Source: Cruorifilaria tuberocauda (taxonomy: Eukaryota; Nematoda; Chromadorea; Rhabditida; Onchocercidae). Taken from it: a stretch of 64,000 bases of DNA. The notes under the pieces are model-generated. The model was not told the origin of the DNA. It did no database searches and saw only the letters and a program-made list of their open reading frames with translations. Made by a program: the position numbers and the translations under genes. Location of the stretch: positions 62,001-126,000 of the forward strand of contig JABVXU010000132.1 of the NCBI GenBank assembly GCA_013365365.1, written 5' to 3'. This document shows positions 13,301 through 25,800 of this stretch, one piece after another (within the stretch, counting starts at the first letter, position 1; every line of letters starts with the position of its first letter).

Positions 13301-16300
13301 AGTCAAAGACATATCCCGGATCAATATTCTTGCCAAAACATGTAGTAATTTTGTCAGAGACGACCAAATTGGATTATGAAAGACAGAAGTACATACAGCT
13401 CAGTCGCATTCAGTTTTTTGCACTGGTCTTTTTTTTGCCTTGGTTTTTTTTGATTGATCAGTTTTATCACTTATATACTAAACGAAGAAATTACAAGGGT
13501 TTTTTTCCATTTCTGCAAAACTTTTCTAAATGTGCCTAGAAAAGTCCTTATTTTTTCATATTCATCGAATCATTTTCAATAGATCTTATCTGCTGAATAT
13601 TGACCATATTTCTTCGCCTTATTCCAGCTAAAAAGAAGCGGCCGGAATTATAAATGAAAAAGAAACCATCAAGCAACAAAATTATGTTCATGCTATGCGC
13701 CAATGTCTCGAGTAAATGATTGTTTTGTTTTACATATCGAGCTTGTAAGCTGATTTCTATTCAAGGATGAGGGAAGTTACGCAGGTATAGGAAACATAAA
13801 TTATAAAATATTATTGTTAAAAAAAAAATAAAATTGTTATCATGCATTTCTCTTCATGTTCATAAAATTGTTCGCTCGGCAGTGTATTATTGAATAATTC
13901 CAGCTTTAGTCATTTTTCAGCTCACTAGTTCTGGTTGAAATATTGGTATCTCTGAAGTCTATGATTATCTACAGTAGTGTAGATTCACTTTTGATGTACA
14001 TCCTCTTCTTTCAAGACATTGTAATATCTTTTAAATTAAACCATATTGTTTATCATATGAATTTATATCCTAGGTTCTTTTAGAAAGCATGGAATTGTAG
14101 TGAAAGTTGTAACGCGAAGCGAATATACAATGGAAGTAGTGGCCCATGCAGATGCTGTGTTTTTGGCTGGAGGTGATGGTACTTTCTTAGTAGCTGCTGA
14201 GAAAATACGTGATTATCGAGCTGTCGTTGGCTTCAATACCGATCCAATGGGGTATTTTAATCATATTATTTGTATTATTTATAGTTGTTATCTTTTGCAT
14301 TTTATCAAATTTCTTATGGTATTGTGAAAACAAATTGTAGTTATAGCGCAGGACAGTTTAGCTCTGATAACGCTAAAAAGCAATAAATTGGCTACGGAAG
14401 TAGCAAATGCTTACATAAAACTTTTCCATCTAAATGACTATTTAACAGAATATGGAAGCTACGCATCACTGTAGTTTAACCAACGACTACACGTAACAGC
14501 TGATTGCTATAATTAAAAGTAGGTCTCGATTTTTACGTACTTTGTGATTTATGCTGCAACATGGTTCGATTTTTGATAGGTGAGAAGCTCATTAGAATTT
14601 AGATTCGCTAGAGAAAATATTCGAAAGTTGTTGTTCAATATTAGAAATGTATAGGTCCGAAGGTTATCTGTGTATATCAAGAAAAGGAGCACAGCCAGTT
14701 GATGGAATAATCGAGAAACTACTCAAGGGTGAGTGCAGGTGCAGTATTATTTAGCAGTGCCATACGTTTTGGTTATGCTACATTGATGAACTCTTAATCG
14801 TTCGAGATCTTACTTTTTTTGATCCTTTTCACAGGTTAAGTTTTGACTGTCTTCTGAAGAGGATTTTATCGATGTATTTTTTTTTTTTGAACTTTAAAAA
14901 CTTAAAAATTTTTCAAATACACTGTTGACATATTTCGCTTTATAACTTCATAAGCTGATTGTCACGAATTTTAATTTCGAAACACATACATTTTATTTAA
15001 AGGTGGATTCAAAGACAGAGAATACAGGTGACGATATTGAAATGGGTGGAAAATAGCAAAAATAATGCGGAATCTGATGAAGAGAGTTGTGAGAAAAGCG
15101 AAAAATTACGTGAAGCTCGGTGAGTCTTCTTTCTAAGTCTTTTTTTCCCATTACTCTATCTCTGTACTGCATCGTCTGATCCATTAATTTGGTTTAACCA
15201 GTTTATTTCAACATATTTTAAGACGTATACATATTTCTAATCTAGATGAAAATTTACTTATCAATAGTATATGAAAAGGGATTGCATTTTGTAAGTGCTG
15301 GTTAGCACAGTATAGTTGCATTAACTGAAATCTCTGAAATGCAAAACCCTCATCATTTTATATGTTATTATATTTTTCATATGTTTTCTATTTTGTATGA
15401 GTTTTAGGAAAATAATGTTAAAACTTTGATTAACTATGCTTGAAATCCATCATCTCTCCTCTTCAAAATGATTTCATCATAAATTTTTTCCAGCGAAGCG
15501 GATTGTGTAGATAGGTTTCGTATCATTGTTTTATATAAAATTCTAATAGGGTTTTCGTTTGAAATTTCCAAAAGGTTATCTTTGATTTTATTTTCGTCAA
15601 ATTATCTTTATTCTTTACATACTATTTTGATTTATTATTTGCTTCCTCTTCCTTTTTTTCTTCGCCTTCAATACATATAATCATTTTTGGCTCTTAATGA
15701 TAATGCTCATACTCAAAGAGATTCTTTTTACAGCTTCACTAATTGATTTTCTCTATCCACTTTTTTATTTTTATTAGTAGACATTAAATATTTTTGCTGT
15801 AAATCTCCTAGTTTTTATTTAGGTTGTTTTTGCAAGATGATTGCCATCCAGAGTATCCACTGTTAGCTCTTAATGATGTGTTCATCGGCGGAAGTCATGC
15901 TTCTCGGGTTAGCTATTATGATATTCAAATTGATGATGGACCCATGGTACATCAGAAAAGCTCTGGTATGACAGCTTGTACTGGAACAGGCTCTACATCA
16001 TGGTTAATAAAATTTACTTCAATTATACATTCTAATCTTCCTGTATTGATTATTTATGCATGTTATTTCGTTCTTTCAGGAAGCCGATGCATGGCCGTGT
16101 CCGGCGTGCAGTCGCGCCATCGCGAGAAGACGGGCTGAATTGAATGACCGGACATTTCCAGTGATTCTTTTCATGGGAAGAAAAGGAAATGGTAAAGGAA
16201 TGGAGATATAGGTTAATTTTTCTGGGTGGACGTGTAAAATGACTAATTTACGAGCGAGTTTTTAACAACGGTATTATAATGTAAAAAAAAATCATACTTA

Positions 16301-17091
16301 CGTTGAGTTAAAAATCAATCCCTTATTTCTTCTACTTTCCGCAGTATATTAAAATGAATATTGCGAACATTCAGAGTAAAAGAAGAGCTTTTGTTATCAA
16401 CTTTTGATTATTCAAAAGCTGATTGTTTTTTTTCTGACGCCTGAGATAATGCAAATTAAAAGAAAAGAACATCAATCGTATTTCGGAACAGCATGTTGGG
16501 GAATTGTTATCTATAATGGCAAGCATGAATTTGCTTGCTGTTAATCCATCGGATACTATCACCCAAGAAATATGCAAGCGTTTCGATGAAAAATTACTTT
16601 TCGATCCGCAGTGTACAAGTACTCTCTTAGTTAGCAAAATATCATTGCATCGGTACCAGTACTGCCGTAGTAAAGTAACGTATGAATAAGTATTTGTGGC
16701 TATAAAATAAGTACCGTATGTAAAAAGGAAGCTATGTACTTGAAAAATGCATCTCATCAATAGTTGGATGATTTGTAAACAAACATATTTCTACAATAAC
16801 TAGCAAAAGTTTAGTCTAAGTAATATAGTATTATTTGAAGCAATAGCTTTCACGGTTCGAGATCCAGTTTGTAATGCAATACGACGGGGCTTCGCTAAAA
16901 GGATACGAGTTAGATCGAGGTGTACAAATGCTCATATTGTTTTGGACGGCAATGTTTCTGTACCTTTCAATTCTGGAATGGAAGTACTTCTAGAAATCCA
17001 TGAAAGTGACTATGTTCCACTGTATTTTCGTGATTTTCGTTGGAAGAAGTTGGATAGTTTGGTGCTTGTCTTCGAGAAATGCAGCTTATAG
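13301..17091 (+). CDS. nadk-2: mitochondrial-type NAD kinase (NADK2), one junction disrupted
   Basis: NADK2 phosphorylates NAD+ to NADP+ in mitochondria. Exons found: about 13301-13395 (PKHVVILSETTKLDYERQKY), about 13636-13711 (QNYVHAMRQCLE), 14084-14251, 14655-14738, 15003-15119, 15823-16002, about 16467-16618 and 16841-17091. The catalytic GGDGT motif is in AVFLAGGDGTFLVAAEKI, followed by VVGFNTDP. Family blocks RSEGYLCI-like, WIQRQRIQVTI, ALNDVFIGG, SYYDIQIDDGP and ACTGTGSTSW then follow, and the C-terminal RVRSRCTNAHIVLDG matches the human end. The N-terminus and targeting peptide were not found. Oddity: the donor after ACTGTGSTS leaves phase 2, but the next homologous block (NINRISEQ) has no AG acceptor in that phase. 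The intron also holds a GC-rich insert. The boundary of the first two exons is uncertain too. The gene may be intact with a small sequence error, or damaged. Confidence 0.88.
16080..16160. other. GC-rich cassette inside NADK2
   Basis: About 60-80 bp of strikingly GC-rich sequence follows a clean TTTCAG acceptor inside the intron after the ACTGTGSTSW exon. Spliced to that exon it completes the split TGG codon, adds about 20 basic residues (KPMHGRVRRAVAPSRE...) and stops. A 7-bp inverted pair (TGTCCGG / CCGGACA) flanks part of it. It could be an alternative 3' exon or a fragment of a foreign or repetitive element. Its composition is unlike anything else in the window. Confidence 0.55.
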
Positions 17092-20000
17092 TTCGATTAG
17101 TTCTGACATACCCTAATCCAGTGTACTGTTCTATTGCCGTAAAATCGATCTGTCCTTTATAGTAAATAGCGTCAATGCCTTTCAACGATTTCCAATAATC
17201 ACCTGTTCAAAATGTATAAAATGTTTTATTTTTTCACACTATTGTTAGTGATCGATCATTTCATGCCTTTCATTGATAATTATATTCAGTTGCACGTATC
17301 ACATATTATGCATCCACTTTTTTATAATTCTGTTCTCTTGAAGTTAGAAATTAACCAACATTTCTTTTTGGTTTTTCGAAACACTCTTTATAACGTGTAC
17401 CGTTATGCATAAATCATACCAAGTGGGGTAGAACTGTAGTCTTTTCGTCTTCTCGATTTCCTGTATCATGAGTATTTTATAATCCACGTTTTAACTGTTT
17501 AATATTCTAACTCTGGCTAAAATTAAATCAAAGCTTATTTTATGACTGGTTTGGACAGATTAGTCTTTATAATGCCAGATTTCAAAATTAAATTAGTAAC
17601 TGCAGATGATGATACAAACCTTAACAATGATAATTTAAATATAATTCAGCAGATCGGAGCCAAGTACTATCAAGATTGATTAGAAAAAATTATTTCTGAT
17701 GCGTAAGATTAGTTTACTGCACAGCCTTATATCTGTTTGATTTAACATGATAAAATATCACTAGCGGTTGTACTACAGGAACTAGAGCTTGCTCATTATC
17801 GTATTCATTTTACACTTTTTTCGATATCCAATTAATTAAAGTTGTTACAAGCTCATCGTTGTAACTGCTACGCTTTCCACTTCAAACGCTTGATTCACTA
17901 ATTTTTCCTAACTGCCCGATCACTCAAGATCTCCGTCAAGACGAATTATTAGTGAATGGAATAACTCATTCATCTTCATATGAATTGAATGGTTTTATCA
18001 CTAGGATTATTAATTCAATTTTGACAGTTCAAATTTGATTTTGATAATTTTAAAAATTATAAAGATGTTATTTAAACCAATGATTTCTATTTACAATTAA
18101 TTTTTGTATGATTATTCCCATGTAAGCTTGATTACTGATAATAGTCATTTGCTATGCGTGGAAGAAAAAAGGCTGAATGAGCTCTCATGTATGTTGTTGA
18201 AAAGTTAGGTTTAAAATGACAATTTTAATTTGTGAACTAAATTTACTTGAGGACGGAAAAGAGTTTTTAAGTAAACTGTTTATTTTCTATTTTGAGTAGT
18301 GAAAAAAGTTCTGGGTTTGATTTGGTTGAATTTGTTTTATCTTCACTGACAAAATTCGCAAGAGGTTGATAGATTGTGACGGCTATTCTTATGTCACTTG
18401 ATGAAAATTTCCTCATTTTTGAAGGTTGAGTTGAAGAATCTTCTGATTGAGTTAAGTGAAACGAGAGTCAGATTGTGGTTGAGTATTATGACTGATAACA
18501 ACCGGTATGGATTTATTCCTTGTTCGCGACAATGGTTTCAACGCAAAGCTTGACAAAAGGGATTAATAAGAAGTGATGATGTTTGAGGGACTGATAATGA
18601 TGAAATGATATGATGATAAGGATGATGAGTGTGCTGAATGACTATGGATTGAGGATTTGACTGTGCTAAGAAGGAAGTTATTATATATGATTTGAAATGG
18701 GTAGTATATAAAGGTCATGGGATACACGAATTAATTGAAACAATTGAAATGGGAATCGTGCAAAATGCTATATCCTCCATCATCCCTTATGGATGGTGAT
18801 GAAAGTGGTTGAGGCAATGGTAAATTAACCTTTAGTCATCCCTTGAGATGATGATGAAATAGAAAGGTGAAATTACAATGAATTGAGATAGAACAAAGCT
18901 TACAATCTGCTTTCATATAGTTTCATCATCTATGGATTTAACACTTTTATAATTTCGGTTTTTTCCGACAGAAAGTAGAAAAAAATACCTGAAAGTTTAT
19001 TTTGAAACCTGTTTCCTTGTTACCATCATTAAATTCGAAGCATTCCAGAGCACGCTAAAACTTTAAAAAATTATTTGATTGGATGCTGAAACGTATATCG
19101 TGGATTTGCAGAATAACGATGTAGTATGAGCCTAAAAGATTCTCTTATACTTCGTATTTATAGAGAAAACTATTACGACTCAGTTCCTTTTCAGTTTTTC
19201 ATTTTTTGCTACCCATACTCCGACCTCTTTCTTTACGCTAAAACTTTTAGTTCTTCAGAAAAAATAAACACATTTTTTACCTTATGCTTATTTTATGATA
19301 AAAAACTTGTCAATTTAATAAAAATGGGTATGCAATCTTTTCCCCGTTTGTATAGCCAGCGATATCAGAAATTCGAAATTTTTGAGAGTAGGAATTTATG
19401 AAGTTGTCTTACGCTCAGAAGCATCAGAGTAAGGCAATGTCATATTTTTTTTTTCAAAATTAATTCTGATTGAATTTTATTTTTTTTACCTGAAATTTAC
19501 CAAAATTTATAATATGCCCCCAACAAATTCCTATTTTCAAGATGGTGCGAACATTTGAATCCGTCAGTTATTTATTTATTTTTCCAAAACTGACGATTAG
19601 CACAATTTATGTAATTATTGCTTGAAAATTAAAGTAGCTGTTGCAGTTTTTCCATTCGACTTTTCTAAATCAGTTAAATTTCGTAGTGCTTATGCTATTT
19701 ATTATTTACAATTGAGAGGTGAAATTTGTATTTCAATTAGCAGCCGATTTTTGCAGATTTTCAGTTTACTTATATCCAACAAAATTTAACACGAGCTAGG
19801 AAAGGAAGTGTACTCACTTCGTTTGAGTGGGAATTATAAGATGTAAAAATATATAAATTTAAAAATTTTGGAAAATCTGAGAATTATTATTACTTTTTGC
19901 TCAAAATTTTTTGCACAAATTACGATATGAATTTTACTACTTCATCCTTTCTCTGTACTTCATATTTAGTCATTTTTTGGCGACATCGAGTAGTTGCAAA

Positions 20001-22848
20001 CGATAAAATATGATGGAAAAGTGTCCCAGGTGAGATCTGACAGAGGATTAAATTAAACCAAACTTAGCTGCTTTTGGTGTAGAGTTGCACGACATATTTG
20101 TTCTATGAATTTTCAAAATGTGTCACAAATGTGAAAAGTTCTGCATCTCGCGTCTGATGAATAATTTAGCATTTCATTATTCAACTTATCCTTACTACTG
20201 TTACTGCGTCAAACAAGTGCTGTAGCGTGAATGTTAACACAGTCAAGTTTCACAGATTTACTTTGCGTGCCACTCCAATAATTGCTATCTAATGCTAAAC
20301 TAAAGCTGCGCAATTGCAAAATCATCCATTTTCCGCAATGGAAGCTGTGTCATATCGATTCTTCAATCTTCCAATATTACTACTGGAAATGATGCTGCGC
20401 TGTTTCTTTTGCTCTTCTGCCTCTCACGGTCAGCGGTCTACTACTGCTACTACTGCTACACTACAGCTGTGTAACGTGAGGTCTATCGTTCAACAAGCGT
20501 ATGCCGCATCCTATACAATTCATATCCTTGTGTAAGGCCTTTATTGCTTAATTATCTCTCTCAACTCAGCTTTGTCGGTTTCTGATCCATAAAATGCTGA
20601 ATTCATGATATTTTAGAATATGTCGTATTCATTGTAACTCTTAATGTTTGATATTTATTGATTGAAATAGGTCGAAAAACGTGGTTATGACTTCATGATA
20701 TCCCTATGTGGACTTTAAAAAATTCTAATTCATGTTCATTAGTTTTAGCACATCAAATGGTACTAGCCTTCTGCTATTTCTAATTCAGTTTTTAGCTTTA
20801 ATTAAATCCATTTTCAGAATACGACAAGATTGTTAGCTAATTCTACCAAGTTTTGGTGCAATTACTTGGTAAATTCGGACAAATTAAGCTAGCTGATATA
20901 AACTAAAAAAAATTGAATGCATAGTGCATGGGTTATTATTAGAATACAATATTAAAATTCAATGATATTGCCTAAAATAGTAAAGTTATTGTACATTATC
21001 ATCAAATAATATATTTCACTATTTTACAGCTAATTCCCTTTTCACATCTCCTTTATTTTTTCAACATTGTCATTTAGCGCATCATCTAGATCGCTGTAGG
21101 TACAATTTTTCAATCAATCTTCGAAATTATTTCTGATTCAATGATTGAAATCATTGAAATCTCCTTTTTCCTTTTTCTTGTAATAATATAACAATACATT
21201 GTTGAAAAATTTCTTTTATTCTCGGAAAAAAGTTGCAAATATTTCATCTAATTCATGAAATGAATTAGAAATCTGTTTGGTGATAAAATATAAATGAGTT
21301 CGGCAGATAGGTTAAGTGAAATTTTGTCTTTCGGGAATCTTTAAACCATCCTTTGCATAATGTGCATGTCATTTTCGACCCACTTGTTACAGATCTCCCA
21401 CATATGCTATCTTAGATGTTGCTGTACCAATCACATTCACCACTAGAAATATTGTAATTTAACAGATTAAAATTACAACGGAAATGCACTTTTAGCATAC
21501 TTTAAATTTTGTTGATATTGAAAAAGAACATGAGAACCGATCTCTGATTAATTTGATTTATAAGGTATTTCATATTCACAGATGTTGGTAAAAAACTACT
21601 GAATATAATGATATTGAAATACGTATTGATTTTAGAAGTCATGAAGCGGAAAGGTTCCGTCAAATCGTAATAATTAAATAACGGCGGAAATGAGAATATG
21701 TATATTTTGAAGCTGGTAAAGATTCCTGTGTTGCTGACTTCAATGATTCAGTTGACAGTGAAATAAGGTAATAAAATAATTACTTGATTGTAGCGATGTA
21801 TGTAAAGCGAGATTAAAATTACTTAAAATTTTTTGATACATTTCTTTGTCACATGGAATCACACATAGCAAGCACAACAATGACAAGTCTTCTAAACTTC
21901 TTAAGTTCGTTTTCAATCAGTCACTTTCATTGCGGTACCGTTTTCTTCCGGATTGACCGAGTAGTCGCGCTTTCGCTTGTGATTATTGCTGAAATGTGAA
22001 ATCTAATGGATAAGTGGTGAGATAACGTTTTTTGAAATACTCACATTGCTTGAGGAATTTGAAAATTTAAAGTTAGTGGTGGGAATAAGCTGAACATTTG
22101 TTCGTGCTGTGAAATTTTGAAAAAAAAGGTGTGTGATAAGTTAAAAAAAACAACGCTAAAGCAAATTAAATTTTTTGCCGATGTTAATATAGGTGAGGAG
22201 GGGGGAGCAGGGAGCGGAGAAAAAATGAGGGTGCTTTGTCTGCCTGTAAATGGTAATTCTATAGGAGAAATTCAAAACGTTCTGAAGTAGGAAAAAATAA
22301 TTGCAACAGAATATGAACTTATTAGCATCTTAGAAATTCAATATTTTCCAAAATTATGAAAAATCTTATTTTAGAATTTGCAACTAACTTGGTTCAGGAT
22401 TTAGTTCCATGCTGTGATACAGTAGAAAAACAATAAGGATAACAGGAAATTAGTTAACTTCGAAGTAAACTAGAAAATTGAGAGAAGAGAAAGAAGCTCG
22501 GTAGAAGCTACGTATAGGAAAGTTTCCATGGCAATAGTAAGCTAACTAGCAACAAAAAAATTTTCGCTTTTTCTGTCTCTGTTGAAGGAACTAGCTCTAT
22601 TTCAGTGGTTTAATTTCTTTACGAAAAACATTTCTGTGAACGTCCACTGGGCTCTTTCTTAATTATCTGCGAACAAAAGTTAGATATCGTCTACCTTATG
22701 CATATTCTTACTTGTCATAAACTCATGAAAGTTATTAATCTTTTTCTTCTTGATTACGAAAACATTGTAGCTTAAACTAAATTTATCACTTATATTACAG
22801 ACCGTTATCATTTTTATTCATTCTAGCCAACTCCAAAGTGTTGCGATT
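17092..22848. other. intergenic region between NADK2 and klp-11
   Basis: No gene could be supported with confidence. A 91-codon open frame at 19126-19401 (plus) has a fairly normal amino-acid mix but no splice or family support. A shorter one starting at 17574 (MPDFKIKLVTADDD) is similar. A GATGATGA-rich patch lies at about 18570-18870. A perfect 9-bp hairpin (CTAATTCAT / ATGAATTAG) lies at about 21247-21267. The last kilobase should contain the klp-11 promoter, but no defined element was recognised. Confidence 0.4.
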
Positions 22849-25800
22849 ATGGTGTCCGTACCATTTAGACCACCTTCCACCGCCGAGAAATCAGAGGCAG
22901 TCAAAGTGGTCATTCGTTGTCGTCCATTATCCGCTTCTGAAATATCTGATGGCCATCAAAGGTAAGTGTTTACCAATTAATTTGGACCAAGATGAACTAG
23001 TTTTTGTGGTATTTTATATACTTGACCAATAAACTAAAGATTATATATGAACAAAATTTGTTTCTGAATACTATCTCTTCCGCATCAGTGGTCAGGAACT
23101 AGACTTTTGATGCTTATGCGTTTCAAAAATTTCACTAGCTTTAAGATCTTTGTTTTTACTATTTAGTTTCTATTAATTTTAGTATTGTTGACATTCAAAC
23201 AAACCGTGGTGTAATCGAATTGCATAACCCAAACGAACCGAACGAACCTTCAAAAGTCTTCACATTTGATTCAGTTTATGATTCACAGTAAGTATTCATT
23301 TCCAATGTTTATTTAAAATTCGAAATCCTTATGATGAATGTATTCTAGATGGGAAATATTAAGATCGAAAATGAAAAACAGATTTTTGCTTTCCAATTTA
23401 CATAAATTACTTTTAATGAAAAAAGTGCAAATATATTTTTGAGTTCTAAACAACTCGATCTTTACGACGAAACATTCCGCCATCTTGTCGATTCTGTACT
23501 TGAAGGATTCAATGGAACGATTTTTGCATATGGTCAAACAGGAACAGGGAAAACGTTCACAATGGAAGGTTAGACTTCGTCTTGAAACTTGCAACATAAT
23601 TACTAGTGGGTAAAGCAGACTTCTGAAATATTATAGCGATATGTTGAGAGTAGTAATGTGAGAAAGGAATGTTATGCAATGTACTCCGAATTCCTTTTTT
23701 TCTTTGAAAATATCAGGCTGAATAGTCAATATTCTACGTCCCAACAAAATATTGCATGTCTATTGAATAATATTTGTAAAATAATGATCCCTTTATCATT
23801 GTCGCACACAAATTTACCGCTATTCTATGATATCTATCTTATTAGATTAGTTGGTCGCTTCAGGATTGAAATAGTTTTATTCCCTATATCACAGAAGAAA
23901 ATATATAGTATTTATCTCGTCTAGATCTGATCTTACAGAGCCTTGCTTAGGTATTCATGAAGATCCTGAACTGCGTGGTGTCATACCGAACGCATATCAC
24001 CATATTTTCCAACACATAGCGCAGTCACGTAATCAACAATATCTCGTGCGAGCAAGCTATTTAGAAATTTATCAGGTTTTTAACATTTCTTTTCATTAAT
24101 TTTTCTTGAGTTTCTATAGTAGGAATCCTATGGAACACTGATATATTTATAAATATTAATTGTTAAGTCTGAGTTGCATATAACACAATTGTATTTACTT
24201 TGAAAATAATGTCTATCATGAATTTTAACTCACATGTCCTTATTTCGTAAATTAAATTAAAAAATTAATGGTGTTAGTTGAAAATAAGAGTGTCATACTA
24301 AATAAGAAGGATTTAATTAGTTGTTTTCTTTTTCTTTTTGAATTTCAGGAAGAAATTCGTGACTTATTGAGTAGAGATTCAAAAATATGCCTAGAATTAC
24401 GGGAACGTCCGGATATTGGTGTTTATGTAAAAGATCTTTCATCGTTCGTAACAAAATCTGTGGAAGAAATCGAGCATGTGATGTCGATCGGCCATGCAAA
24501 TCGCACAGTCGGGTTCATATAAGACTTTTTCTCTTTCTTTTTTTCTGTAACACATTTTACACGCAAATGAGAAACGCATGTTTTAATTTTAATATATCAT
24601 ATTAGAAATGATATATCTCGGTTATTGTCTTTTAGTAAATGAGGAAAGAAATATTTAATTGCTTGCATCAAATCACACTTTAATGATTGAAATGTCCAAT
24701 TTTTAGAAGAACAAATATGAACGTACATAGTAGCCGTTCACATGCAATTTTTATGGTAACTGTCGAATGCAGTGAGTCTGGTTTGGATGGTCAGAATCAT
24801 ATAAGGTAAACAGTTGAGTTTTGCATACCGTGTGAATTGGATTGTGGAAGCTTGTATATATAACTAGCAAAGACTTTTTTAGGGTTGGACGATTAAATCT
24901 TGTAGACTTGGCAGGTAGTGAGCGTCAGTCAAAAACGGGATCGCATGGTAAGCGCTTCAAAGAAGCAACAAAAATCAACTTATCTCTTTCTGCTCTTGGC
25001 AATGTTATATCAGCACTGGTTGATGAAAAAAGTACTCATGTGCCGTACAGAGATTCGAAACTAACACGTTTGTTGCAAGGTAATGTAGCCATTTTAATAT
25101 ATTGAAATGGTTTCATCAGGATGAAATCTCAAATGTCATGGAGTACCATTCAATAGCGCTGATGAAATACAACGGTGAATGCAACTCTTTGAGACTTCTT
25201 CTTTATATATGTATGGCCATGTCACTCAATCAATCACATCTTTAGGTTATAGATTATACTGGTACTGGTAATAATTAATTCTGTTAACATGAATTACGTT
25301 TCCATAGAATTGCCTTCAGATTCATTAGGCGGTAATTCGCGAACTGTTATGGTTGCCAATATCGGACCAGCATCGTATAATTACGAGGAAACTTTGTCAA
25401 CCTTGAGATATGCTAATCGCGCGAAAAAAATCAATAATCAGCCAAGAATCAACGAGGATCCCAAAGATACACTTCTTCGTGAATTTCAGGTTCTTTTTCA
25501 AGACACACCTCGCAAATTTCAGGTTTTTTTTGAATTTTACGTTAGAATTTCAGGTTTTCTTTTTAGTATTACACTACTTACGCACTAATTCTTTAGGAAA
25601 ACATGGCACTGTTAAATTACAGTCTTTGAGTTATCTTTGATCTTGTTTTATCTCATGATTTTGTTAATTTAATTTTATTATATTTTATTACAACGTATTT
25701 TGTTAAGGATGAGATTGCAAGGCTTCGAGGAATTTTAGAAAAGCGTGCTGTCAAAAAGGAAAAGAACGCATATGTGTGCGGAAAGAGCAAAAGTGATGAT

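Noticed and set aside
14341..14480. open stretch that looked like the next NADK2 exon
   Set aside because: It has no resemblance to NADK2. The true next exon starting at 14655 carries the SEGYLCI block in correct phase.
20314..20535. 73-codon open frame with Thr/Ala-rich centre
   Set aside because: It is built around a TACTGC-type short repeat and lacks an ATG at its start or any splice context.
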